Shown here: one piece after another, positions 35,689-46,234 of the stretch
Layout of the letters: every line of letters begins with the position of its first letter
Position numbering within the stretch: the first letter of the stretch is position 1
NCBI GenBank assembly: GCA_019914995.1
Contig: CM034131.1
Location: 558,001-622,000 of the forward strand
DNA from: Acanthochlamys bracteata
Lineage: Eukaryota; Streptophyta; Magnoliopsida; Pandanales; Velloziaceae
Direction: 5' to 3'
Length of the DNA: 64,000 bases
The notes under the pieces: model-generated
Database searches by the model: none
The model's input: the letters and a program-made list of their open reading frames with translations, nothing else
What the model was told of the DNA's origin: nothing
Position numbers and translations under genes: made by a program

Positions 35689-35696
35689 TATATAAA
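35689..35696 (+). promoter_or_regulatory. Candidate TATA box of the phytocyanin-like gene
   Basis: TATATAAA, 113 bases before the ATG, in a setting that becomes C/T-rich downstream as plant leaders do. Confidence 0.45.
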
Positions 35697-35808
35697 CTCA
35701 TTACTTCAATCTCCCTAGCTTCACCAATCTAATATCTCATCTTCTAGTTAACACTCTAGTATATAGCTAGTTATAGTCCGGAGCAAGTAAAACTTGTTAG
35801 CTTCATTC

Positions 35809-36353
35809 ATGGCTATATTCAAGAGTTACAATAATGCTGCCTTTGCATCGCTGCTAGCGATCTTTTTGCTTGCTTGCTTGCCGGATTCAGGCAACGCCAG
35901 GAGTATCATCGTCGGCGGCGACAATCACTGGAAATTCGGATTTAATTACATGGAGTGGGCTTTCAAAACTGGTCCTTTCTACATAAATGATTCTTTGGGT
36001 ATGATACCTATATCATATTTCTTCACTTAAATTTTCTCTTTTATTTGTTGGATGGAGTTTTCAAATTTCAATTCTTTGCAGTGTTCAAGTACGAGGCGCC
36101 AACTGCGAACACATTCCCTCACAACGTCTACCAAATGAAGAACTACAAGAGCTTCTTAAAGTGCGACTTCACAAACGCAACACTGATAGGAGCCGCCACT
36201 CATGGTGCAGGACAAGGCGTGTCTTTTACTCTGACAAAGAAGAAGAACTACTTCTTCGGGTGCTCGGTGCGCAACGGCACCCACTGCAGAGACGGGCTCA
36301 TGCGGTTCTTCGTTTACCCTGTCCGCCCTTGCAGCACCACCAGCCCCAACTAG
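35809..36353 (+). CDS. Phytocyanin-like (plastocyanin-fold) secreted protein, 153 aa
   Basis: Exons 35809-35998 and 36082-36353 join at SLG|TG VFKYEAP to 153 residues. Residues 1-30 are a signal peptide ending near GNARS. The cupredoxin domain starts SIIVGGDNHWKFGFNYMEW. Type I copper ligands expected in phytocyanins can be placed at His77 (FPHNVY), Cys124 (FFGCS), His131 (GTHCRDG) and a possible axial Met137 (GLMRFFVYP). Cys91 and Cys132 would give the usual disulfide. There is no proline-rich tail and no hydrophobic GPI signal, so it should be a soluble apoplastic protein of the basic-blue/plantacyanin kind. Electron transfer or a role in cell-wall and pollen signalling is family-level inference. 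The intron position is typical for phytocyanin genes. Confidence 0.85.
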
Positions 36354-37734
36354 CAGTGCATGCCAGGAAAGAAGCAGTGCTTGCTAGATAGCTAGTTTGC
36401 TATTATGTTTGTAGAATATTAATAAATTATGTGTGAATTTTAATTACTACTCAACGATCGACAGTTATAACACATATACATATTCGGTATTTTAAATAAA
36501 AATAAATGTTTGTGATGGTTTTCGGAAGCTAATTTACTTTTTCATGTTTCATGAATCCAAAATATGTTTATAGAACATGTAAAGATTCATATGTATATGA
36601 TGCCTAATTTAAGCCTGTGCACAGCTTTATATTAAACTATACTGTCAATTTAGGGAGTGTTTTAAGTAACAGAAATTTCACTTATTTTTTACAGATTTTG
36701 GATAAAGAAAAGTTATGTATTTCAATTGTCTATAAAAATTTTACTTTTATTTTACTATTCGTAAACTCAACAATTAAACTTAAATTTTTTTTTTATATTT
36801 CTAATCTATTTTTAATTAAAATGTAAGAATAAAAGTTATTTTCAATCACTTTTTAAAAAAATTTTACATTTTGATCCATTTAAAACAGTCTTAGTATACT
36901 AAGGATCATATATTTATAGATTATGAATGTTTTGAAGGTGCTAGCCTTTATTTACGTATTTACTTAACATAATCTTAATTAAGAGAGTTATGCTAATCAC
37001 CATGATTATTTTGAAATTGATATGCATAACTAAGAACTAATATATCAATATACGACTAAATAAAAAATCATACAGTTTAGAAAATATTTTTTTTAGTATA
37101 TAAGTCAATTGTACTTTTGAATTAATTTCATAAACAGAAATTTTTTTATGGTTGAAGATAATAATAATAATTACAATAATATAGCTAAACATTTTCTTGT
37201 CATAAAAAATATTTGAGAAAGAAAAGAGAGAGAGAGAGGAAAAAAAGCTTATTTTTATTTTCTTGAATTTTACAAGAAAGCTTCTGCGAAGAATTTTGTT
37301 ATAAATAAAACCACAAGAAAAACAAAACGATCTGATTGGGCCAACTCTCTTATCGGCCCGGCTGGGTTGTGTTAAGCCCAACAAAAATTTTACTTTTAAC
37401 TCAAATTAAAATCAAAACTTAATTTTTTTTGTCAAAAGCTCCAATTTCGCAATTTAAAATTTAAAACTAAAACTTCACTTCCGAACTTACTTTAATAATT
37501 TTATTTTGCTTACTTTTTAAATAACTCATTTGTGAAAAGTTAATGTTAGAAATTCAGTTTAGAATAAAAAGAATATCCATATATATTAAGGTATTTACAT
37601 ACACTTGTATATTCAAGTAAAATAAGTAGACCAATTACCAAAGATATAAGTATAACAATGGAAGATTCAAATAAAAAAGAATCCACTCAAATACAACTAC
37701 TAAATTTTTCACAGTTTTTAACAATTACGTTATG

Positions 37735-37975
37735 AAAAAATATTTTTCAGCTTTTTTAGCTTACGCTTTTTATTATATTTCTATATAATAGAAAATTTTA
37801 CAATTTTTATATAATTATTTAAAAATTTAAAATATAAAAAATTTACGTAGTAAAAATTATTATTATTATTTATTTTTATATTTTTTTAGACTAAAATAGT
37901 AGAATTTATTTATCAAAATAGGACAAATATTTTCTGTTTTAAACAAAATATTTTTTAAAAATACTCTCAAACTTT
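37735..37975 (+). repeat. AT-rich MITE-like repeat, family A, diverged
   Basis: Carries TTACGCTTTTTATTATATT at the left and the block AAAATTTACGTAGTAAAAAT in the middle; the right end fades into CTCAAACTTTT. Confidence 0.4.
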
Positions 37976-39224
37976 TTCTTAATCTCCCATAAAAATTAGT
38001 TGATGGCATTATAAAGGTATCATAATAATTTGGCACCTCTAATTTATTCAAAAGTTATATAAAATAAAATTATAGATTCAAATCACATTATTGACTGCTA
38101 TTAAATCTCGATACTGCAAATTCTATGTTTCTAAGAACATTTCTTAATTTGTGGATTAACTCTAGCTTCGTTTGAAAACTCAAAAATCTTAGAGACATAA
38201 TAACGGAAAACTATTTTACGGTCAAGGTCCTTTCTTGACTTGTTGCAACACTTACTGAATTTAGACCGAGTCCGACCGACCTAATTGGACCCATCCATGA
38301 ATCCAATTTGATCTGGCTTGGTCCCAACACGGTTTCGCGTACTGGGTTTGGATCCATTCAATCTCTAAGTTGGTTTGAACATTAAACCGGTTCACTCTTT
38401 ATTTACCATTTCAATTCATAGGATTGAACAGAAATTCAGCTTATCTAAAAGTTTAAAATTGAAAAAATTTCTAATGCTATTCTAAACGAATATATAATAT
38501 ATTATCAGATGAGGGTGTACAAGAGTTGAATTAGTTATAAGTTATATAGGAATTTAATTGGATAATAGTTTTTATCATAATTCAATACAATATAAATTTT
38601 TTTAGTAGTAAGAAAGTATTTCAATAAATAGTGACTTCATGAGTATGTTTTCAATTTTTGGTGCATTCTTTTGCGCACGGAAGTTATTTATTTTCTGTTA
38701 AAAAATTACCTCAAATTTATTTTTTATTACTAAAAAATATAAAAATTATTTTTAATTTATTGTTTAATAAAAAAATATATTATTTTCAAACTTTTAAAAA
38801 TTTATTTTTAAAATCAAAAGAGCATAGTAAATGAAACTCATTTTCTTTAGTCAAGATTGAAATTTAACTCGCTTTCATAGGAATTATGTTTACATCGTGT
38901 CTTTATCCAAAGATGGGCTGCTCCTTCACAAACCATACAAATACAAACACAAATTTAAATTTAAATTTTAGTTAGTTTTGTAAAAAGGAAAAAAAATCAT
39001 ACACTAATTAATTAGTGGTATCCTAGTTAATAACAATAATCAACAATTAATCACATACATTTTTGTTAGGTATATAATGACTAACTCTTCCATTAGGTTT
39101 GACCCTCTGTCAAAATAACGGGTTGTTTGCATTACTATTAGTAAAACATTGCTTACTATTAGTTATATTAAATTATAAATATTATGATAAATAATAATTT
39201 TTAGTACGCTAAATTAAAGTCGAC

Positions 39225-39250
39225 AATTAATTAATTAATTAATTAATTAA
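39225..39250. repeat. TTAA microsatellite
   Basis: Six consecutive AATT/TTAA units without interruption. Confidence 0.8.
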
Positions 39251-40458
39251 GATATTGGAGGCTTATCGAAGAGGATCCAAATAGCTGGCGGAATTTGGTA
39301 CTTCTAATAAATTTAGAAAGTCGCCCGCATTCTTAAACCAATAGATTAATCGTAGATTATTAACTAATTAAGTCAATATTCGTACAATCGAAGTTATGTA
39401 TTATAACGAAATAATGAAAAATAATCTTCACAAGCTAGTCACATGTTTGACAAAATTATAATTCTGAATAAATAGATCGAAGAAAATACTAGGTCAAAAT
39501 ACGTAACTAATTGATTAATTAATTCAGATAATTTTAGTTCCACGTAAGAAGAAAATGGCATACAGAATAATTAATTTATCAACTTTTTTCATAGAAGCTT
39601 CAGATTGTTTACTTTGATCCTGTTGCAATTTTAGTCAAGAAATCAACAACGTTTTTTTCCTATTTCATTATGGGTTTAAGAAAATAAAGAAAAAAAACAA
39701 AAGTTTGGTATTTCCATCGAAATGCATTGCTTGTTCTTTTCATATTTTGTTTAATTTTAATATTGCACATGCGGTCTTTGTTCATTTAAGTCAAATATGA
39801 GTTACTTGTAGATGAAATTTTTCTTTTTATATGTATATATGTTTATACTTCAAGTGAAGATAATGTTTCTTAATATTTGGATTTTTTTATCCATTAATTA
39901 TCTGTTACGTCGCTGCGGCTAGAAAATTCAGAACTAGTTAGAATAACTTTGAAATCCAACTAATAATTAATTTTCATATCTAATAATATATTCGCAGATT
40001 TTATCTCTATATTATATTGTATTTTTTTCTTTGTACGTGAAGAATTCGCTTAATATAAAAAGCTTAACTTGATAAGCTATAACCGCTGACATTTCCTAAT
40101 TAAGTTTCTATTATGTATACGTTAATTGAAATTTGATTATAGTTTGGAAATGCAATATTATAAGTTGCACGATGAACAAATTCTGCATGATTCTATATAT
40201 CTCTTATCTTATCTTTGAATTTATTTAATTATATCGATCAATAGTTAGCAAAAGAAACTAAAATTAATTAAGAAAAAGTCTTTGTTCATGCAGGCAATAT
40301 TATTCAACACAAAAACTTGACTTGGTAACTTAGGGTTTATATTCTTGATATACACGAAAGCTTCGACGTAGATATACATCAATGATTTTTGGTTAATTTG
40401 CATGAAAAAAATTTCTTGACTCTTCTTGTTTAGACTTATCTAAGCAACGACTAACTGC

Positions 40459-40468
40459 ATATATATAT
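40459..40468 (+). promoter_or_regulatory. Candidate TATA box of patatin-like gene 1
   Basis: ATATATATAT followed by CAACAAACCAACACC, about 170 bases before the ATG. Confidence 0.3.
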
Positions 40469-40632
40469 CAACAAACCAACACCAATATCTCATCAGAAAC
40501 GCCACCAAACAAACAAGCAACGTTCATTGTTTCTTGCCATTTCAAGAACATTCTTGTTTAATTTCTTTCATCTCCATATTATTTCAGCTCATCCTTTGAT
40601 TCCATATCTTTCGTCTTTGTCGATTTTCTGTC

Positions 40633-42541
40633 ATGGCTGTTAGCAACAACAACCCTCCATCTCTAAACGGGAAGTTGGTTACAGTACTGAGTATCGACGG
40701 TGGAGGCATTAGAGGTCTCATCCCTGGAGTCATCCTTGCTTTCCTCGAACAAAAACTCCAAGTATATACAGATTATCTACTAGCTAGCTAGCTTGCAAAA
40801 TTTTCTAGCTATATATACCTGTTTGTTAATGAACTGATTGTTCGTATATATAATTTTTGTGCTTTTTTGTTTTGGGTTCAGGAACTTGATGGGGAAACCG
40901 CTAGAATTGCTGACTACTTTGATGTGGTCGCCGGAACCAGTACAGGCGGTTTGGTTACTGCTATGTTAACTGCTCCGGGCAAAGACAACCGTCCGTTATA
41001 TGCCGGGAAGGATATCAAGGACTTCTACTTAGATCACTGCCCTAAAATCTTCCCTCAAAGCAAGTAAGTAGCAGCAGCTATAATTAACTAGTTAATACAC
41101 TTATGCATTACTAGCTATCAGTGGAATCTAATTAGAAGTGTCTTTAATTTGTGTGTGATATGTATTATATATGTAGGCTTGGGATATTTGCACATATGGA
41201 AGGGTTGATCAAGGCAACAACAGGGCCAAAATATGATGGGAAATATTTGCACTCACTAGTACAAGGATTGCTTGGTGACATGAAGCTAACACAAACTTTA
41301 ACCAACGTAGTGATCCCTGCCTTTGACATTCGATACCTTCAACCTGTCATCTTCAACAGCTTCGAGGTAAATGAATTTAAGGTCTTCAGTAGAAATCGAA
41401 TTCACTCTCGTTTATATATGTAGAGACGATCGATCGATGCTGATGATGAGCTTCACTTTTCTGCAAATATTAATTGCAGGCGAAGACTGTGCCTTTAAAG
41501 AACCCTCTTTTATCAGATGTATGTATCAGTACATCTGCAGCGCCTACGTACCTTCCTGCGCATTATTTTGAGACGCAAGACAGCCAAGGAGGAACGCGAA
41601 GTTTCAACTTAGTCGACGGAGGTGTTGCAGCTAACAATCCTGTAAGCATTTAATATATATTCTTCTCGAACGATCGCAGACCTGATTATTAGCTAGCTAG
41701 TAGAACTACAACTAATGAATTGGTGGCTCATTACATAGTTGCATAATGTTGATTGATTATTGCAGACGTTGACGGCTATAAGTCAGGTATCGAAAGAGAT
41801 CACAAGATCAAACCCCGACTTTTTTCCAATCAAGCCAGTCGATTATGGTAAATTTCTGGTAATTTCTCTCGGAACTGGGACGGCGAAAGAAGAGGAGAGG
41901 TTCGCTGCAAAAGACGCTTCAGAATGGGGAGTCCTCGGATGGCTATACAATAAAGGAAGAACACCAATTGTTGAGATCTTCAGTCAAGGCAGTGCTGATA
42001 TGGTTGATCTACATCTTTCTGTTCTATTCCAAGCACTCCATAGTGAAAAGAATTATTTAAGGATTCAGGTAAACCCACTCTTTGATCATTCCTTTAATTT
42101 GGGAAGAAAATAAAATTGTTGATTAAAAAAACTATGTTATATTCTCTGTGGTTGGTGCAACATTCTAGAAAATTTCAAATCAGACTTTTCGCGTAGACGT
42201 GTATTTGATTAGTCTTCATATGAAACAATTTTCTCTAAGAAATTAACTAACAAGTCATTGCATTAATGCACTAATCTTACGAAAATTATTTATGGTCGTT
42301 GATTTCTTAGGACGACACGCTCACTGGAGACGCGGCATCGGTAGACATATCAACGCCGGAGAATCTTAAGAGACTAGTGAAGGTTGGTGAGGACCTGCTG
42401 CAGAAGCCAGTGTCTAGAGTAAACATTGAGACAGGGATATATGAGCGGGTTGAAGGTGAAGGCACTAACGCAAACGCCATCGCACGTTTTGCAAAGATTT
42501 TATCGGATGAAAGAAAACGCCGGCAGCAGCAGCAGCAGTAG
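40633..42541 (+). CDS. Patatin-like phospholipase 1, 398 aa, six exons
   Basis: Exons 40633-40761, 40882-41063, 41177-41366, 41480-41641, 41766-42068, 42311-42541 join in frame to 398 residues. It is an acyl hydrolase of the patatin/iPLA2 family, cleaving fatty acids from phospho- and galactolipids with a Ser-Asp dyad. The oxyanion loop is DGGGIRG (22-28), the nucleophile Ser63 lies in GTSTGG (61-66), and the partner Asp213 lies in [10 protein letters not shown]. No signal peptide is visible, which points to the cytosolic pPLA-II group rather than vacuolar storage patatin. The C-terminus ends in a Gln run encoded by CAG repeats just before TAG. It shares every intron position and phase with the second gene, so both come from a tandem duplication. 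The pPLA-II group is known to be induced by stress and wounding; no direct regulatory site was identified. Confidence 0.94.
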
Positions 42542-43089
42542 AAGCAGGCAAATTAAAATTCATTCATTTACAAGTTAGAAATACAAAATGTATCATTTTA
42601 TTTCAGTACTGATTGATTGGTTTGTTTAATTAGTTGTTATATATATACGTATCCCGTATTATACTTGTATGTATGTGTGTATAATATGGGAGAGTAATTA
42701 TGAATAAGGAGGTTTGTAATAATGCTCCAATAAAATATTTGATTCATTTCTTACTATTACATGCACAATTAATTTATTGGCTTCTCTGTGGGTTTTATAT
42801 CCAAAAATTATTTTTGAATAACTTCTTATTTATTTTAATAATTTATTTTTTAGTCTTTTGGATAACTTTTTAAAATTTTTATGATGGTTTTGTAGAGCTT
42901 TTGAAAATATTCTAATTTTTAACTTAGACATTTTAAACAGACAGGTAGGCAGGTAGGGGAAGCAAGCAAAAGCATATTAGCTTCCTTCTTCTTTTTAGAG
43001 TCATCTTAAAGGCCAGCAAAAGTGATTCAATAATTTGATTGGAGTTTGAGTTTGTCCAGTGGTCCTTTTTGGGGGTTCTTTCCCATTTT

Positions 43090-43215
43090 AATTTCTATAA
43101 AAACTTATTTTATAAACAATAAGTTTATAAAATAAAAAAATAAAACTTATTTTTTAAAAAATAAAAATATATTTTATTCTATAAAAACTTTATTTTATAA
43201 ACAATTTAAAACGCA
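43090..43215 (+). repeat. AT-rich MITE-like repeat, short family-A relative
   Basis: Two copies of TTTCTATAAAAACTTATTTTATAAACAA-like halves facing the end AAAACGCACCC; shorter than other members. Confidence 0.35.
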
Positions 43216-43264
43216 CCCTCTATCTAATGCTATTTCCTTTATAATTGCTAAAATACGATGGGAA

Positions 43265-43475
43265 TGTCTGGATTGAGTTTGAAATATTTATCATTTCAAA
43301 TAAATATTTTATATTTTTAAATATATATATTTTTAATAATATTATATAATTTTTTAATTTAAAATTTATTAGAAAAATTTTATATATCTTTTTTTAAAAT
43401 TAAATTAAATATATTTTTTAAAATATTTTTATTTAAAAAAATTGATTTTATGAATATTATGAACGTATCTGAAGA
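43265..43475 (+). repeat. AT-rich MITE-like repeat, family A, diverged
   Basis: Left ATGTCTGGATTGAGTTTGAAA and right ATTATGAACGTATCTGAAG; the interior follows the family order but the ends differ from GCGTTTG. Confidence 0.3.
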
Positions 43476-43767
43476 CGCTTAGAACAATAGAAACTAGCCA
43501 ATTGTTTCGAACTTCTTCTATATTCTAAATTTCTTATTAATATTTTTCCTTACAGCTAGCATTACTGAAAATTAATGTATGGAAGACAAGGTTGTACATA
43601 TTCTAGAATTTGTTAGTCAATGAAAGAAAAACTTCATTTGTAAGTTTTATTGTAGAGTGCTAATTAATCTCAAGAAATTATTATTTTATACGAAAAACAT
43701 GTGAATATATAAATAAAGTTCTTAATTATGTTGGAGATATATAGTTGACATATGTAACAATTAATTG

Positions 43768-43811
43768 AGTTAATTAACTCATCTTAAGCCGCTAATTGCC
43801 TCCAATAATCC
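43768..43811 (+). pseudogene. Relic of patatin exon 4 end
   Basis: ATTGCCTCCAATAATCCG followed by GTAAGC corresponds to the VAANNP exon end and donor in both patatin genes (gene 1: GCAGCTAACAATCCT/GTAAGC). Upstream bases are degraded with a stop in frame. It is short, but the position and order match the next relic. Confidence 0.45.
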
Positions 43812-43867
43812 GGTAAGCTTTTATATTAGTATAAATAAATATATAGCCATCCCAAGTGTTGTATCTT

Positions 43868-43894
43868 GAAAATGAAAATGAAAATGAAAATGAG
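43868..43894. repeat. GAAAAT hexamer repeat
   Basis: Four successive GAAAAT units just before the family-B-like MITE. Confidence 0.7.
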
Positions 43895-43904
43895 TAAAAT
43901 GATA

Positions 43905-44151
43905 GGGCGTGTTTTACTTATTTTTAAATTATTTTTTTAAAGTGAATTTAAAATTTAAAAGTAAGTATAAATAAAGGTAATTTTTTTGTTTACTTTATAT
44001 TAAAAGTAATTTTAGAATTACATTTTTAGTTTTAAACTTTTTTTTAAAAAATTGAATTTAAAAATTGTACTTAATCTTATTTTAAAATTGAATAAAAATA
44101 GAAAATTTTTATTAAACAAAATGAGTTTATGTTTGAAGTAAATAAGCCCGC
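43905..44151. mobile_element. Family-B-like MITE
   Basis: Left end GGGCGTGTTTTACTT, right end AAGTAAATAAGCCCGC followed by TAA; the inverted ends are imperfect. The interior is AT-only and has no frame. It is inserted between the two patatin relic segments. Confidence 0.55.
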
Positions 44152-44261
44152 TAAGTATGTGTTAGAGTGTTTGGCTAGATGGATGTCAAAGGATGAATTT
44201 ATCAACACCTGAAGGCATCAGATCAGAGCACGCAAGTTCTTCGCAATTTAAGTGCCGTTTA

Positions 44262-44462
44262 GCAAAGCGTTTTTAAAAAGTAGTATTTTAATTTTTTAAT
44301 TTAAAATTTAAAATTTATTTAAAATTTATTTAAAATTTAAAATTATAAAAAAATTATAAAAAAATTATTATTTATTTATTTACTAATTTTTCTAAAATAA
44401 AAAAAATTATTTTTTAAAAATTAAATAAAAATATTTTTTAAAAGCACTTCAAATACTCTTTT
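44262..44462 (+). repeat. AT-rich MITE-like repeat, family A
   Basis: Begins AAGCGTTTTTAAAAAGTAG and ends AAAGCACTTCAAATACTC, with three near-exact AAAATTTATTT units inside. Confidence 0.45.
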
Positions 44463-44499
44463 GAGGCAGGCGAGACAAAAAATGATCAGAAGTTTAATT

Positions 44500-44646
44500 C
44501 TCAGACACCCTCGAAATTGAACTTGAAGACCGGCAACGTCGAGGAGGTCGCCCGAAAAGGCACAAAATGAAGAAGAACTTACCCGGTTCTCCAAAATTCT
44601 TTCGGATGAAAGAAAGTTCAGGCTGGCGATCGAATGCTGCCTATAG
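44500..44646 (+). pseudogene. Relic of a third patatin gene, last exon
   Basis: The frame [15 protein letters not shown] ending at TAG matches the last-exon ends of gene 1 ([14 protein letters not shown]) and gene 2 ([15 protein letters not shown]). Upstream, in another frame, TGNVEEVARKG matches the ETG...EGEGTN part, with a one-base shift near 44568. The rest of the gene is missing apart from the exon 4 relic at 43768. Confidence 0.75.
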
Positions 44647-45654
44647 AGAGCATAAAGTTTTTAATATTTATTTTTATTATGTACGTAATTGAGGGCTCTT
44701 CTCTTTTAAGTTTTTAACATAAACCTAAAAACTGCTTCGACAATTTAATTTGAGAATAAATTTAAATAAACCATAGATATTAATGAATCATGGACTTCAA
44801 ATTTGGACCAATATAATGTGAATCTCAAATCTCTGTCTATATGTTTGAAACTAGTACTACATGTGAATGATGATATAATAATGTGAACCACGAAGTAGTG
44901 ACGCAGAAATATTGCTTGTAACGCTATTAATATAAAGATAATCCACATAAGCTCCGAAGCTGGAGTTGGAACTGGTGTATTATATAAAGATAATCCACAT
45001 AAGTGGAGCTTAACTTTTAGGACAATCAAAATAATGATATCTCATGCTTTGCATGCGTGAAATGGACTGACTGTTTGGCGTTATGTGTACCAAATCACAT
45101 GCCTTCGTCTTTATTACAAAACAAATAATTACATGATATGATACCCTAATAATTAATTTATTTGTTAGTCACTTAATCTTACAATAATGTTGAGATTAAT
45201 TATATAATGTGGTCTTAATATTTAATTATGTCCTTCGTCCAAAGTTTTTTTTTAATGAGAAAATGCATGCATCGTTACGTGTGCTATTATCCTCTATACA
45301 AAATTCAAACGGCAGCTCAAACGTGCACATCAGTGCTACACAAATCACGTCCTTTACTTAGGGCGTGCTTATCGTGTGTGTTAAATTAAGCTTCATAAAA
45401 TAAAAAAATTATAAAAATAAAATTTAGTGAGAAATAACAATTATCGTCTGTTTAGAAGTATTTTTTAAATGTTTATCTATTTTTAATTTTAATTTTATTT
45501 TTACTTTAAATTTTGTTTATAGTTTTATAAAAAATTATCGTTAATATCTAGCCACAATTCACACAGTTTTCGCAGTTCAATTAAAAAGGGAAAATTCTAG
45601 AAGTTGAACGTTAGTGGGAAGAGTTAGAACCATATAAACCTCAAACAAAAATGT

Positions 45655-45895
45655 TTGAGAGTGTTTTATGGTAAAAAAATTATTAAACTGAAAAGTATTT
45701 TAAGATTTTTTAATAATTTAATATTTTTAAATTAAAAAAATTATATACAATAAAAAACTGTGTGGTGTATAATTTTTCTATTTCTCAAAATTAAAAAAAA
45801 TATATAATGTACTTTAAATTTTTAAAAAATATATAAAAAAATTTAGAATGAAAAACACTTTGGTAAGTTCAACTAAACATCCTCTGAATTTGACA
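45655..45895 (+). repeat. AT-rich MITE-like repeat, family A, diverged
   Basis: GAGAGTGTTTTATGGTAAAAAA at the left and ACTAAACATCCTC at the right bracket an AT-only interior. Confidence 0.35.
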
Positions 45896-46106
45896 AAATA
45901 TCTACGCACGCCCAAAAAATATATATATATATACTCTCTTACATGTGAAACATGATGTGAAAATAATAATATGAAGTGGATCGTTAAGGACCAGAAATTT
46001 GTTTAATAAAGTGTATGAGATATTAAATTCACATTCTTCTCATAAGAAAAATAGAGACCATCCTTTTCGTGAACAAATTATTATCAGTTTGGTGAGAAAT
46101 TATCCT

Positions 46107-46114
46107 CTATAAAT
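46107..46114 (+). promoter_or_regulatory. Candidate TATA box of patatin-like gene 2
   Basis: CTATAAAT, about 120 bases before the ATG at 46235. Confidence 0.45.
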
Positions 46115-46234
46115 TAACAGTCCAAGGAGTTCAAGCACATGAACTGCCCTGCACTAGCTGGTAATTTTTCTTCTTTTTGAGATCTGCAACACTTGATTAC
46201 AGAGTTCTCAAACATTTTTAGAAAAGCTTGAGAC

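Larger units (their letters stand above)
33591..35800. other. Intergenic AT-rich region before the phytocyanin gene
   Basis: Holds two family-A-like repeats, the complete family-B MITE and, from about 35400, the promoter region of the phytocyanin-like gene. Near 33690-33750 the block TTTTTGCAGCTCT recurs with CTCTCTAATG. No gene supported. Confidence 0.4.
36354..40632. other. Long AT-rich intergenic region
   Basis: About 4.3 kb with no supported gene. It contains one family-A-like repeat (37735-37975), a GA run near 37227-37240, a less AT-rich patch near 38230-38400 (GACCGAGTCCGACCGACC), and a TTAA microsatellite near 39225-39250. The right end is the promoter of the first patatin gene. Confidence 0.45.
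42542..46106. other. Inter-patatin region with relics and repeats
   Basis: Contains AT-rich repeats, a family-B-like MITE (43905-44151), two patatin relic segments, and an exact 21-bp direct repeat (TATAAAGATAATCCACATAAG at 44931 and 44983). No intact gene. Confidence 0.5.

Noticed and set aside
38230-38400. Less AT-rich patch with GACCGAGTCCGACCGACC as a possible gene
   Set aside because: Frames are short on both strands, and the phrase type (repeated CCGA/CCGG words) resembles other plant repeat ends such as those near 58385; no exon structure.
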